Assembly (NCBI GenBank): GCA_023390785.1
Contig: JAEWCE010000230.1
Span: 1 to 26,838, forward strand
Source: Pseudomonadota bacterium
GTDB lineage: Bacteria; Pseudomonadota; Alphaproteobacteria; Rhizobiales; Devosiaceae
Direction of reading: 5' to 3'
DNA: 26,838 nt
Positions within the stretch are counted from its first letter, which is position 1, and the number at the start of each line of letters is the position of its first letter. Shown piece after piece: positions 18,897 through 25,937 of this stretch. The notes beneath the pieces are model-generated. The model saw only the letters and a program-made list of their open reading frames with translations, was not told where the DNA came from and did no database searches. Both the position numbers and the translations under genes were made by a program.

Positions 18897-20324
18897 ATGA
18901 CGGACGTGGTGGTCGCCGGCGGCGGGACAGCGGGATTTGCGGCGGCGATCGCGGCGGCGCGGGCGGGGGCCAGCGTCGCCCTCGTCGAACAGCTGAGCTA
19001 TCTGGGCGGCACCATGACCGGCGGGCTCGTGCCCGGCATCGTCTCGATGCGCCACCAGCCCTGGCGCGACGAGGAGACGCTGGTGCAGCTCGAATCGCTC
19101 TATGCGGGCAACCAGGTCGTGCGCGGCGTGGCGCAGGAGCTGGTCGACCGCCTGATCTCGGTCGGCGGCTCGTACAGCCTGCAGGACGGCGAAGCACCGG
19201 TGCGCGTGCTGTTCGATCCCGAGCTGATGAAGTGGGTGGTCGACCAGATGGTGCGCGAGGCCGGGGTCAAGATCCTCTACCAGACCAAGGTCACCGGCGT
19301 GCGCAAGGACGGCGACGCCGTCACCGGGCTCGAGACCGATTACGGGCGCTTCCTGCCCGCCGACGTGGTCATCGACGCCACCGGCGACGGCCACGTCGCC
19401 CATTTCGCTGGCGCTCCGTACGTGCAGGGCGAAAACGACGACAAGACCTATGTACAGCCGATCACGCTCTACTTCCTGATGGGCGGCGTCGAGATCGGCA
19501 AGACCGTCGACTACATCACCAACCAGGGCCGCGGCGATTTCAGCGAGGCCTATATCCGCAAGCTCAACGAGCTCTACCAGAAGCGGATGCCGCTGACGCT
19601 GCTCGCCATCAACTCCATCCGCGAGCGTGCCGCCAGGGAAGGCAAGTACCCCATCCCCTTCGGCACTACCGCGCTCAATCCGCGCGCTCACACCAGCATT
19701 GCCCGTCCTGTCTTCCGCGGCGGCGACATCCGCTACGACGTCACGATGCACAATGTCGACATGGCTTACCGCGTCGACGCCACCGACGTCGAGACGCTGA
19801 GCGAGGCGATCGGCTCGATGCGCGACTTCACCGTGCGCACCGCCAACTACTTCCGTGAGTATGTGCCCGGCTACGAGAACTCGTATCTGCTGCAGGTCGC
19901 CGACATGGTCGGCGTGCGCGAAACCCGGCGCATCGTCGGCGATTATGTGCTGCAGGGCACCGACGTGCTCGACGCGCGCACCTTCGAAGATGCCATCGGC
20001 TACTGCGGTGCCACCGTCGACGTGCACAATGTCGAGGGCGGCAAGGAGTTGACGCGCATGTCGGCCATCCGCGAGGGCAAGTCGTACCAGGTGCCCTACC
20101 GCATGTTGTTGCCACGGGGCGTCGAGAATCTGTTGGTCGCAGGGCGCTGCGTCTCGGCGGACCGGGTCGCGTGCGGCTCGATCCGGCAACAGGCCGGCTG
20201 CCTCGTTACCGGGCAGGGGGCGGGCGTCGCTGCCGCGCTCGCCGGCAAGGCGAACCTCACGCCCCGCGCGCTGCCTTACGGCCAGCTCCGCGCGGAGCTC
20301 ACCAAACAAGGCGTGGTCCTGTGA
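18897..20324 (+). CDS. FAD-dependent oxidoreductase (FAD_oxidored family)
   Basis: 475 residues. The dinucleotide motif is VVVAGGGTAGFAAAIAAARAG (4-24) with Glu31 at the end of the second strand, and SYLGGTMTGGLVPGIVSMR follows. The C-terminal FAD-contact region is LLVAGRCVSADRVACGSIRQQAGCLVTGQGAGVAAALA. This pattern is that of PF12831 enzymes, often annotated only as FAD-dependent oxidoreductase and frequently next to sugar or carboxylate catabolic genes; the substrate is not known. No signal peptide or anchor is seen, so the protein is cytoplasmic. The start ATG 18897 has GGAGA about eight bases upstream. It is preceded by a palindromic operator and followed by 148 bases before the transporter gene. 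Confidence 0.85.
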   Translation: MTDVVVAGGGTAGFAAAIAAARAGASVALVEQLSYLGGTMTGGLVPGIVSMRHQPWRDEETLVQLESLYAGNQVVRGVAQELVDRLISVGGSYSLQDGEAPVRVLFDPELMKWVVDQMVREAGVKILYQTKVTGVRKDGDAVTGLETDYGRFLPADVVIDATGDGHVAHFAGAPYVQGENDDKTYVQPITLYFLMGGVEIGKTVDYITNQGRGDFSEAYIRKLNELYQKRMPLTLLAINSIRERAAREGKYPIPFGTTALNPRAHTSIARPVFRGGDIRYDVTMHNVDMAYRVDATDVETLSEAIGSMRDFTVRTANYFREYVPGYENSYLLQVADMVGVRETRRIVGDYVLQGTDVLDARTFEDAIGYCGATVDVHNVEGGKELTRMSAIREGKSYQVPYRMLLPRGVENLLVAGRCVSADRVACGSIRQQAGCLVTGQGAGVAAALAGKANLTPRALPYGQLRAELTKQGVVL

Positions 20325-20340
20325 GGGCCGCGTCCGAAAA

Positions 20341-20387
20341 CTCCGTCTCGGAGCCCTGAGGCGAAGCGAACGCAGGTCACGACCTGC
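20341..20387. repeat. Two small hairpins between oxidoreductase and transporter genes
   Basis: CTCCG/CGGAG (20341-20345 and 20349-20353, 3-base loop) and GCAGGTC/GACCTGC (20372-20378 and 20381-20387, two-base centre). Neither is followed by a T run, so a terminator is unlikely. They may stabilise or process the transcript upstream of the solute-binding protein gene. Confidence 0.4.
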
Positions 20388-20472
20388 CCGGGACGGCGCC
20401 CCGGAGGATGGCTGCGCCGGAACGGTGGCCCAGCCGCAGTCAATGCGGACTGGACTTAAGGAGGAAACATCG

Positions 20473-21726
20473 ATGACGTGGAAGTTCCTGGGATCAATCG
20501 GCTCGGCGGCACTCCTCGCTGCCGGCCTCGGCCTGACGACAGCGGCGGGGGCCGCCGACACCGTCAGCTTCGGCACCTGGATGTGGAATCAGCCGGGTTC
20601 GGGCGACTGGCTGAAGCTCGCCGGCGCAAAATTCGAGAAGGACAATCCGGGCGTCAAGCTCGACGTCCGCAATCTGCCGGTCAACGACTACATGACGCAG
20701 GTGATCGTCGAGGTGTCGTCGGGTAACCCGGCCGACGTGGTCTCGAGCGCAGTGAACCTGGCCGAACTGCAGGCCTCCGGCCAACTCGTGCCGCTCGATG
20801 ACCGCATCGCTGCCTCCGGTCTCAAGGACAAGATCGAGGATGCCTGCTGGACCGCGGCGACCTTCGACGGCCACATCATGGCCGTGCCGATCTCGGGCCG
20901 CACCCTGACGCTGCTCTACAACGAGCAGAAGCTCAAGGACGCCGGCATCGACCATCCGCCCAAGACCCCGGACGAGTTCCTCGCCGATGCGCGCAAGCTC
21001 ACGCTCAAGGATGCGTCCGGCAAGGTAACGCAGTACGGTGCCTCGATGGTCCACATCAACGAGGAACCGACCTACGAGATGCTGATGATGTGGTCGATCG
21101 CCTTTGGCGGTCGGCTGACCGACGGCACCAAGCCGACGGTGACCGATCCGGGCGTCGTCAAGGCGCTGACCTTCATGAAGACGCTGTACGACGAGGAACT
21201 CATCCCGCGCGGCCGCAGCGAGGACGATCAGCGCGCGCTGTTCGCGGCAGGTACGTCGGCCATGGAGCTCGACGGCCCCTGGCAGGTGCCGTTCGTCGCC
21301 AAGGTCAACCCGGGCATGGTCGACTCGGTGAAGGCGACGCACCTGCCCTGGGATGGTCCGGCGACCGGCGGTCCCAACGTCCTGCTGTCGCTCGGCAAGA
21401 CTGCCAACCAGGATCTGGCGTGGAAGTTCATCGAGGCCGTGGTGAGCCCCGAGGTCGAGAGCCAGTATGCCAAATATGCCGACACCGTGCCCTGCGTGAA
21501 GGGTGCCATCACCGACGAAGCGTTGAAGACCAAGCCGTACCTCGAGGCCGAACTCGCCGAGTTCCGCGATAATCCGGTGCGGAACTTGCCGGCCGGCTTC
21601 GAGAACGTCGCCTCCGAATTCGAGTCGATCGTACTCAAGGCGGTGACCAACACCCTGCAGGGCGGCGGCGATCCGGCCACCGAGCTTGCCAAGGCGCAGA
21701 AGGAACTCGAAGACACCTTCAACTAG
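20473..21726 (+). CDS. Extracellular solute-binding protein, family 1 (sugar ABC transporter)
   Basis: 417 residues. The N-terminus MTWKFLGSIGSAALLAAGLG continues LTTAAGAADTVSFGT and is a signal peptide with likely cleavage near residues 27-29; no lipobox Cys is present. The mature part has the MalE-like order: GDWLKLAGAKFEKDNPGVKLDV, NPADVVSSAVNLAELQASGQ, PLDDRI, VPISGRTLTLLYNEQKLKDAG, and the LFAAGTSAMELDGPWQVPF loop. It should deliver a sugar-like ligand to the two permeases downstream. The start is ATG 20473, behind a strong AAGGAGG at 20458-20464; an upstream in-frame ATG at 20425 would add non-signal-like residues and is rejected. A terminator-like hairpin follows the gene. Confidence 0.9.
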   Translation: MTWKFLGSIGSAALLAAGLGLTTAAGAADTVSFGTWMWNQPGSGDWLKLAGAKFEKDNPGVKLDVRNLPVNDYMTQVIVEVSSGNPADVVSSAVNLAELQASGQLVPLDDRIAASGLKDKIEDACWTAATFDGHIMAVPISGRTLTLLYNEQKLKDAGIDHPPKTPDEFLADARKLTLKDASGKVTQYGASMVHINEEPTYEMLMMWSIAFGGRLTDGTKPTVTDPGVVKALTFMKTLYDEELIPRGRSEDDQRALFAAGTSAMELDGPWQVPFVAKVNPGMVDSVKATHLPWDGPATGGPNVLLSLGKTANQDLAWKFIEAVVSPEVESQYAKYADTVPCVKGAITDEALKTKPYLEAELAEFRDNPVRNLPAGFENVASEFESIVLKAVTNTLQGGGDPATELAKAQKELEDTFN

Positions 21727-21734
21727 ACTACTGC

Positions 21735-21775
21735 CCGGCGGTCGGTGGCACTCCCCTGCCGGCCGCCGGTTTTTT
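21735..21775 (+). terminator. Hairpin with T run after the solute-binding protein gene
   Basis: CCGGCGG (21735-21741) pairs with CCGCCGG (21763-21769); inner GGCA (21747-21750) pairs with TGCC (21757-21760). Six T residues follow (21770-21775). This is a classic intrinsic terminator shape 8 bases after the stop. As the permeases continue in the same direction, partial read-through would give much more binding protein than permease, a common arrangement. Confidence 0.75.
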
Positions 21776-21795
21776 CACGAAGCCATGAGGCGTCG

Positions 21796-22707
21796 ATGCC
21801 GAGCCTATCCACCAAGGGCGTGAGCTGGCGAACACAGCAGCGCATTTTTGCCGGCGTGCTGCTGGCGCCGGCGCTTATCTTGGTCCTCGGCACGCTGGGT
21901 ATCCCCATTGTCGCCGGCATCGTCACCAGCCTGCAGCGCATCCGCATCAACATGCCGGCGCGCAACTCCAATTTCGTCGGGCTCGACAACTACCAGCGCA
22001 TGCTGTCCGACAGCGACTTCTGGCACTCGCTGCAGGTGTCGACGACCTACACCATCGGCTCGGTACTGCTGACCTTCGTTCTCGGCTTCGGCGCGGCGCT
22101 GCTGCTGAGCCGCAACACCCCGATCAACCCCATTGCCCGGGTGCTGACGCTCTTGCCATGGGCGACGCCGGTGGTCGCCGGCACGCTCACCTGGAACATC
22201 ATGCTCGATTACGATTCCGGCATCGTGAATCAGATGCTGGAATGGCTGCCTTGGCACATCGCCGCGGTGCCATGGCTGATCGACGCCAAGGTGTCGATCT
22301 GGGCGGTGATCCTGGTCGATGCCTGGCACACCTTCCCGCTCGCCATGCTGCTGCTGCTCGCCGGGCTGCAGGGCATTCCGCGCGACCTCTACGAATCGGC
22401 GTCGGTTGACGGCGCGCGGCCGATACAGCAGTTCTTCTACATCACGGTGCCTTCAATCGCCCCGATCAGCAACGTCGTGGTGCTGCTGCTCGCGGTCTGG
22501 GCCTTCCGCCGCTTCGACGTGGTGTACCTGCTGACGCGCGGCGGGCCGGGCGACTCCACCATGACGCTGATCATGCAGACCTTCGACCGCGCCTTCCGCT
22601 ACTACGACCTCAGCGCCTCGGCGACACTGGGCGTGGCGACGCTGGTCATCTCCGCGGTTCTGGCGGGCGTCTATTTCTACAGCCTGAGGCGCCAGACACA
22701 GGAATGA
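21796..22707 (+). CDS. ABC transporter permease, MalF-type (sugar)
   Basis: 303 residues with about six membrane segments, for example FAGVLLAPALILVLGTLGIPIV (18-39), the TIGSVLLTFVLGFGAALLL stretch and the final LGVATLVISAVLAGVYFYSL. The EAA loop is ESASVDGARPIQQFFYITVP, where the ATPase would dock. The start is ATG 21796 with GAGG before it; an upstream in-frame ATG at 21745 lies inside the terminator hairpin and is rejected. It overlaps the second permease by four bases (ATGA). The ATPase partner is missing here; a shared MsmK/UgpC-type ATPase elsewhere is likely. Confidence 0.92.
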   Translation: MPSLSTKGVSWRTQQRIFAGVLLAPALILVLGTLGIPIVAGIVTSLQRIRINMPARNSNFVGLDNYQRMLSDSDFWHSLQVSTTYTIGSVLLTFVLGFGAALLLSRNTPINPIARVLTLLPWATPVVAGTLTWNIMLDYDSGIVNQMLEWLPWHIAAVPWLIDAKVSIWAVILVDAWHTFPLAMLLLLAGLQGIPRDLYESASVDGARPIQQFFYITVPSIAPISNVVVLLLAVWAFRRFDVVYLLTRGGPGDSTMTLIMQTFDRAFRYYDLSASATLGVATLVISAVLAGVYFYSLRRQTQE

Positions 22708-23597
22708 CCATGCCCGACGCTCTCACAGCTCCGGTGACCGGCTCGGTGCGGGCCGCCAACGATTTCCCCTGGCGGCGCGTGCTGGCCAAGGCCGGCATCG
22801 GCGTCGCCACCGCCGCTGTCGTCCTGTTCGCGGTGTTCCCGATCTACTGGATGATCGTCACCGCCATTTCCGACCTCGGCTCCAGCCGCTCCACCCGGCA
22901 GGCCCTGTGGCCGACGAGCTTCACCCTCGACAACTTCATCTATGTCTTCACCGAGGTGCCGTTCGGCCTGTGGCTGTTCAACAGCGCCGTCGTCGCTTCG
23001 CTGGTCGCTGCCGGTGCCACCATCGTCGGTGCCATGGCCGGCTATAGCCTCGCGCGCTTCAACTTCCGCTGGACCGGCGTGTTCGTGCTCGTGATCCTGG
23101 CAACGCAGCTGATGCCGCCCACCGCCATCATCATTCCGATCTACCGGTTGGCGTTGGCGACCGGGCTGCTCAACACCTATACCGGCCTCGTCATCGCCAA
23201 CCTGACCCATGTGTTGCCGATCGCCATCTTCCTGCTGCGCGGCTTCTTCCTGTCGATCCCCTCCGAGATCGAGCAGGCGGCGCTCGTCGACGGCTGCGGT
23301 CAGGTCGGCATGCTCACGCGCATCACCATGCGCATGGCCGCGCCGGGCCTTGCCACCGTGTTCATCTACGCCTTCGTCGTCACCTGGAATGATTTGCTGT
23401 TCGCCCGCACGCTGTCGTCGTCGGGCTCGATGTGGACGGCGCCGGTGGGCCTCGCCTCGTTCCAGGGCGAATATTACACGCTGTTCGAGCCCCTGATGGC
23501 AGCCTCGCTGGTGTTCGCGCTCCCGGTCACGGTGGTGTTCCTGCTGCTGCAGCGCCATTTCGTCCACGGCCTCACCGTCGGCGGCGTCAAGGGCTGA
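22704..23597 (+). CDS. ABC transporter permease, MalG-type (sugar)
   Basis: 297 residues. Membrane segments include VATAAVVLFAVFPIYWMIVTAI, LFNSAVVASLVAAGATIVGAMAGYSLARF, VFVLVILATQLMPPTAIIIPIY and LVFALPVTVVFLLLQRHFVHGL. The EAA loop reads EQAALVDGCGQVGMLTRITMRMAAPGL, and the end VHGLTVGGVKG is the usual MalG-type tail. It begins within the stop of the first permease and ends 11 bases before the LhgO-type gene, so the genes form one transcript. It pairs with the MalF-type permease to form the membrane channel. Confidence 0.93.
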   Translation: MTMPDALTAPVTGSVRAANDFPWRRVLAKAGIGVATAAVVLFAVFPIYWMIVTAISDLGSSRSTRQALWPTSFTLDNFIYVFTEVPFGLWLFNSAVVASLVAAGATIVGAMAGYSLARFNFRWTGVFVLVILATQLMPPTAIIIPIYRLALATGLLNTYTGLVIANLTHVLPIAIFLLRGFFLSIPSEIEQAALVDGCGQVGMLTRITMRMAAPGLATVFIYAFVVTWNDLLFARTLSSSGSMWTAPVGLASFQGEYYTLFEPLMAASLVFALPVTVVFLLLQRHFVHGLTVGGVKG

Positions 23598-23608
23598 TTA
23601 CTGCTGCC

Positions 23609-24814
23609 ATGCTCCATGATTTCTGCATCGTCGGCGGGGGCATCGTCGGCCTCGCCACTGCCCTCGCGCTGCTGCAGCGCCGCCCCGGCGCCAGCCTGGT
23701 GCTGCTGGAAAAGGAAGCGGCCCTTGCCCGGCACCAGACCGGCCACAACAGCGGCGTCATTCATGCCGGTATTTACTATACGCCGGGCTCGCTGAAGGCC
23801 CGGCTCTGCCGTGCAGGGGCCGAGGCGACCAAGCGCTTCTGCAGTGAGAACGATATTCCATTCGAGGTGTGCGGCAAACTCGTCGTCGCCACCTCCGGGG
23901 CCGAGATGGCGCGTCTCGATGCGCTTGCCGGGCGCGCCCGCCAAAACAACATCGCTTTCGATCGACTGGACGGAGCGGCGTTGCGCCGGCTCGAGCCCAA
24001 TGTCGCCGGTCTCGGCGCACTGCTCGTCCACAGTACCGGCATCGTCGACTACACCGCGGTCTGCGCCGCGCTCGCTACACGCATCCGCGCCCTGGGTGGA
24101 GAGATCGTGCTCGGCACCGAAGTGACGGCGATCGCCGAGACCTCGGATGATGCCCGCGTTGCCGGCTCGGGCGAGTGGCGGGCGAAGCGGCTCGTCGTCT
24201 GCGCCGGCCTGCAATCGGACCGCATGGCGCGACTGGCCGGGCTTTCCATCCGCCACCGCATCGTGCCGTTCCGCGGCGAATACTACGTGCTGCCCAAGAC
24301 CCTGTCGCAAATCGTGCGGCATCTCATCTATCCGGTGCCCGAGCCGGGAGTGCCGTTCCTTGGCGTCCACCTGACCCGGATGATCGATGGCAGCGTCACG
24401 GTCGGCCCGAACGCTGTGCTCGGCTGGTCGCGCGAGGGCTACCCCAAGGGCTCGCTGTCGCTGCGCGACACGGCCGACTTCGCCGGCTTCCCCGGCTTCT
24501 GGCGCATGGCCCTGCGCCACCGCCGCTCCGCTGTCGGCGAGCTGTATGCTTCCCTCAACAAGGCGGCGTATCTCGAGGCCTGCCGCAAATACTGCCCGTC
24601 CTTGCGTCTCGACGATCTGCTGCCCTATCGCGCCGGAATCCGCGCGCAGGCGGTCGATGCCGGAGGCAATCTCATCGAGGATTTCCTCTTTCTCGACACG
24701 GCACGCAGCGTCCACGTTTGCAACGCCCCGTCGCCCGCCGCCACCTCGGCGCTGCCGATCGGTGACATGATCGCTGACCGCGTCCTCGCTGCGGCCAGAT
24801 CTCCCATATTTTAA
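23609..24814 (+). CDS. lhgO: L-2-hydroxyglutarate oxidase-type FAD enzyme
   Basis: 401 residues. The dinucleotide motif is FCIVGGGIVGLATALALL (5-22), with LLEKE (32-36) at the second strand. The family signature HQTGHNSGVIHAGIYYTPGS is at 42-61, followed by LKARLCRAG. It ends PSPAATSALPIGDMIADRV. Known LhgO enzymes oxidise L-2-hydroxyglutarate to 2-oxoglutarate and pass electrons to quinones. The family also contains other 2-hydroxyacid oxidases, so the substrate here is inferred. The start is ATG 23609, 11 bases after the permease stop, with no strong ribosome site. Its stop codon lies inside the LacI-type operator. The presence in a transporter operon suggests the imported compound yields a 2-hydroxyacid. 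Confidence 0.88.
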   Translation: MLHDFCIVGGGIVGLATALALLQRRPGASLVLLEKEAALARHQTGHNSGVIHAGIYYTPGSLKARLCRAGAEATKRFCSENDIPFEVCGKLVVATSGAEMARLDALAGRARQNNIAFDRLDGAALRRLEPNVAGLGALLVHSTGIVDYTAVCAALATRIRALGGEIVLGTEVTAIAETSDDARVAGSGEWRAKRLVVCAGLQSDRMARLAGLSIRHRIVPFRGEYYVLPKTLSQIVRHLIYPVPEPGVPFLGVHLTRMIDGSVTVGPNAVLGWSREGYPKGSLSLRDTADFAGFPGFWRMALRHRRSAVGELYASLNKAAYLEACRKYCPSLRLDDLLPYRAGIRAQAVDAGGNLIEDFLFLDTARSVHVCNAPSPAATSALPIGDMIADRVLAAARSPIF

Positions 24815-24844
24815 ACGTTTGCAATCGGTCTGCAAACGTTTAAA
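24810..24844. promoter_or_regulatory. LacI-type operator upstream of the lacI-like gene
   Basis: TTTAAACGTTTGCA (24810-24823) and TGCAAACGTTTAAA (24831-24844) are perfect reverse complements separated by seven bases. Each arm also holds the AAACGTTT palindrome with the central CG that LacI/GalR-family proteins recognise, so this may be two full operators 21 bases apart. It overlaps the lhgO stop and lies 24 bases before the lacI-like start, indicating autoregulation. Confidence 0.8.
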
Positions 24845-24867
24845 GTCTGTGATAGGGAGGGTTGATC

Positions 24868-25911
24868 GTGGCCGGTCTGACGCTACGTGAGCTCGCAGGC
24901 AAGCTGGACGTGTCGGTGGCCACGGTGTCCCGCGCACTGGCGGGCGACCAGGCGATTGCCCTCAAGACCCGCGAGCGTGTCGCCGAAGCCGCACGCCGCT
25001 ACGGCTATGTTCCCAATGTCGCGGCGCGCCAGCTCGTCTCCGGCCGTTCCGGCTTCATCGGCTTCGTCATGCCGATTCGCGGCCCCAACTTCATCGACGC
25101 TTATCTCGGCGATTTCGTCACTGGGCTGGGGGAGGGGCTGGTCGAGCACGGTGTCGACCTGTTCATGGCCACCGTGCAGTCCGGCCGCTCCGAGCTGTCG
25201 GTGCTGCGCCACGTGGTCGAATCCGGCCGGGCCGACGGTGTGGTGGTGCCGCGCATCGGCGAGACCGACGAGCGGGTGCAATATCTCATCGAGCGCAACT
25301 TTCCCTTCGTCGCCCACGGCCGGCTGCTCGATTCCTCGGTGCCGTACAACTGGCTCGATTCCGATAGCGTCGTCGCCTTCGGCGAGGCCTTCGACCTGCT
25401 CTACGATCTCGGCCATCGGCATTTCGGCCTCGTCTCCATTTCCGATGCCATGACCTTCCGCCACATGCGCGAGCGCGGCCTGCGCGAAGCCATGGCCCGG
25501 CGCGGCGATCCAAATGTCACGCTGGAGGTGGCGAGTGCGCCCCGCTTCGATCGCGGCGCCACCGTCGCCGCCATAAATGGCCTCATCCATCGCGAGCACC
25601 GCCCAACGGCTGTTCTCGGCCTCTTCGACGAGTTGGCGCTGACGGTGATGGAGGAGGCGGCTCGTGCCGGCCTCTCCATTCCGCGCGATTTGTCGGTGGT
25701 GGGCTTCGACAACATCACCGCGGCGGCCTATGCGCCACCCGGCCTCACCACCTTCGAGGCGCGCACCCGCGATTCGGCACGCGAGATTGCCGGCATGCTG
25801 GTCGACATCATCGAGAAGCGCTCGGCCGGGCCGGCGACGCGGCTGATCCGGCCCAAGCTCGTGCCGCGCGCCAGCCACGGGCCGGCTCCAACGACGACAA
25901 CCAGGTTCTGA
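24868..25911 (+). CDS. LacI/GalR-family transcriptional regulator
   Basis: 347 residues from GTG 24868, seven bases after GGGAGG; the in-frame TTG at 24862 is too close to that site. The helix-turn-helix reads LTLRELAGKLDVSVATVSRA, then LAGDQAIALKTRERVAEAA, with RYGYVPNVAARQLVSGRSGF as the hinge region. The periplasmic-binding-like effector domain follows: IGFVMPIRGPNFIDAYLGDF, ADGVVVPRIGE, DLGHRHFGLVS, FDELALTVMEEAARAGLSIPRDLSVVGFDNI. It is likely a sugar-responsive repressor of itself and of the second binding-protein operon, starting 26 bases downstream. A near-perfect operator lies just upstream. Confidence 0.93.
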   Translation: MAGLTLRELAGKLDVSVATVSRALAGDQAIALKTRERVAEAARRYGYVPNVAARQLVSGRSGFIGFVMPIRGPNFIDAYLGDFVTGLGEGLVEHGVDLFMATVQSGRSELSVLRHVVESGRADGVVVPRIGETDERVQYLIERNFPFVAHGRLLDSSVPYNWLDSDSVVAFGEAFDLLYDLGHRHFGLVSISDAMTFRHMRERGLREAMARRGDPNVTLEVASAPRFDRGATVAAINGLIHREHRPTAVLGLFDELALTVMEEAARAGLSIPRDLSVVGFDNITAAAYAPPGLTTFEARTRDSAREIAGMLVDIIEKRSAGPATRLIRPKLVPRASHGPAPTTTTRF

Positions 25912-25937
25912 CGACAACCAAAGGGAGGATATAGACG

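Noticed and set aside
20341..20387. Rho-independent terminator after the FAD-dependent oxidoreductase
   Set aside because: The hairpins are not followed by a T run.
18786..20576. 596-residue open frame on the minus strand opposite the FAD-dependent oxidoreductase
   Set aside because: It covers a clearly coding plus-strand gene and its promoter palindrome, and its protein is compositionally biased with no motifs.
23432..23608. In-frame upstream extension of the LhgO-type gene into the second permease
   Set aside because: The added residues are out-of-frame permease sequence; the family begins with the strand before the GGGIVG motif, so ATG 23609 is right.
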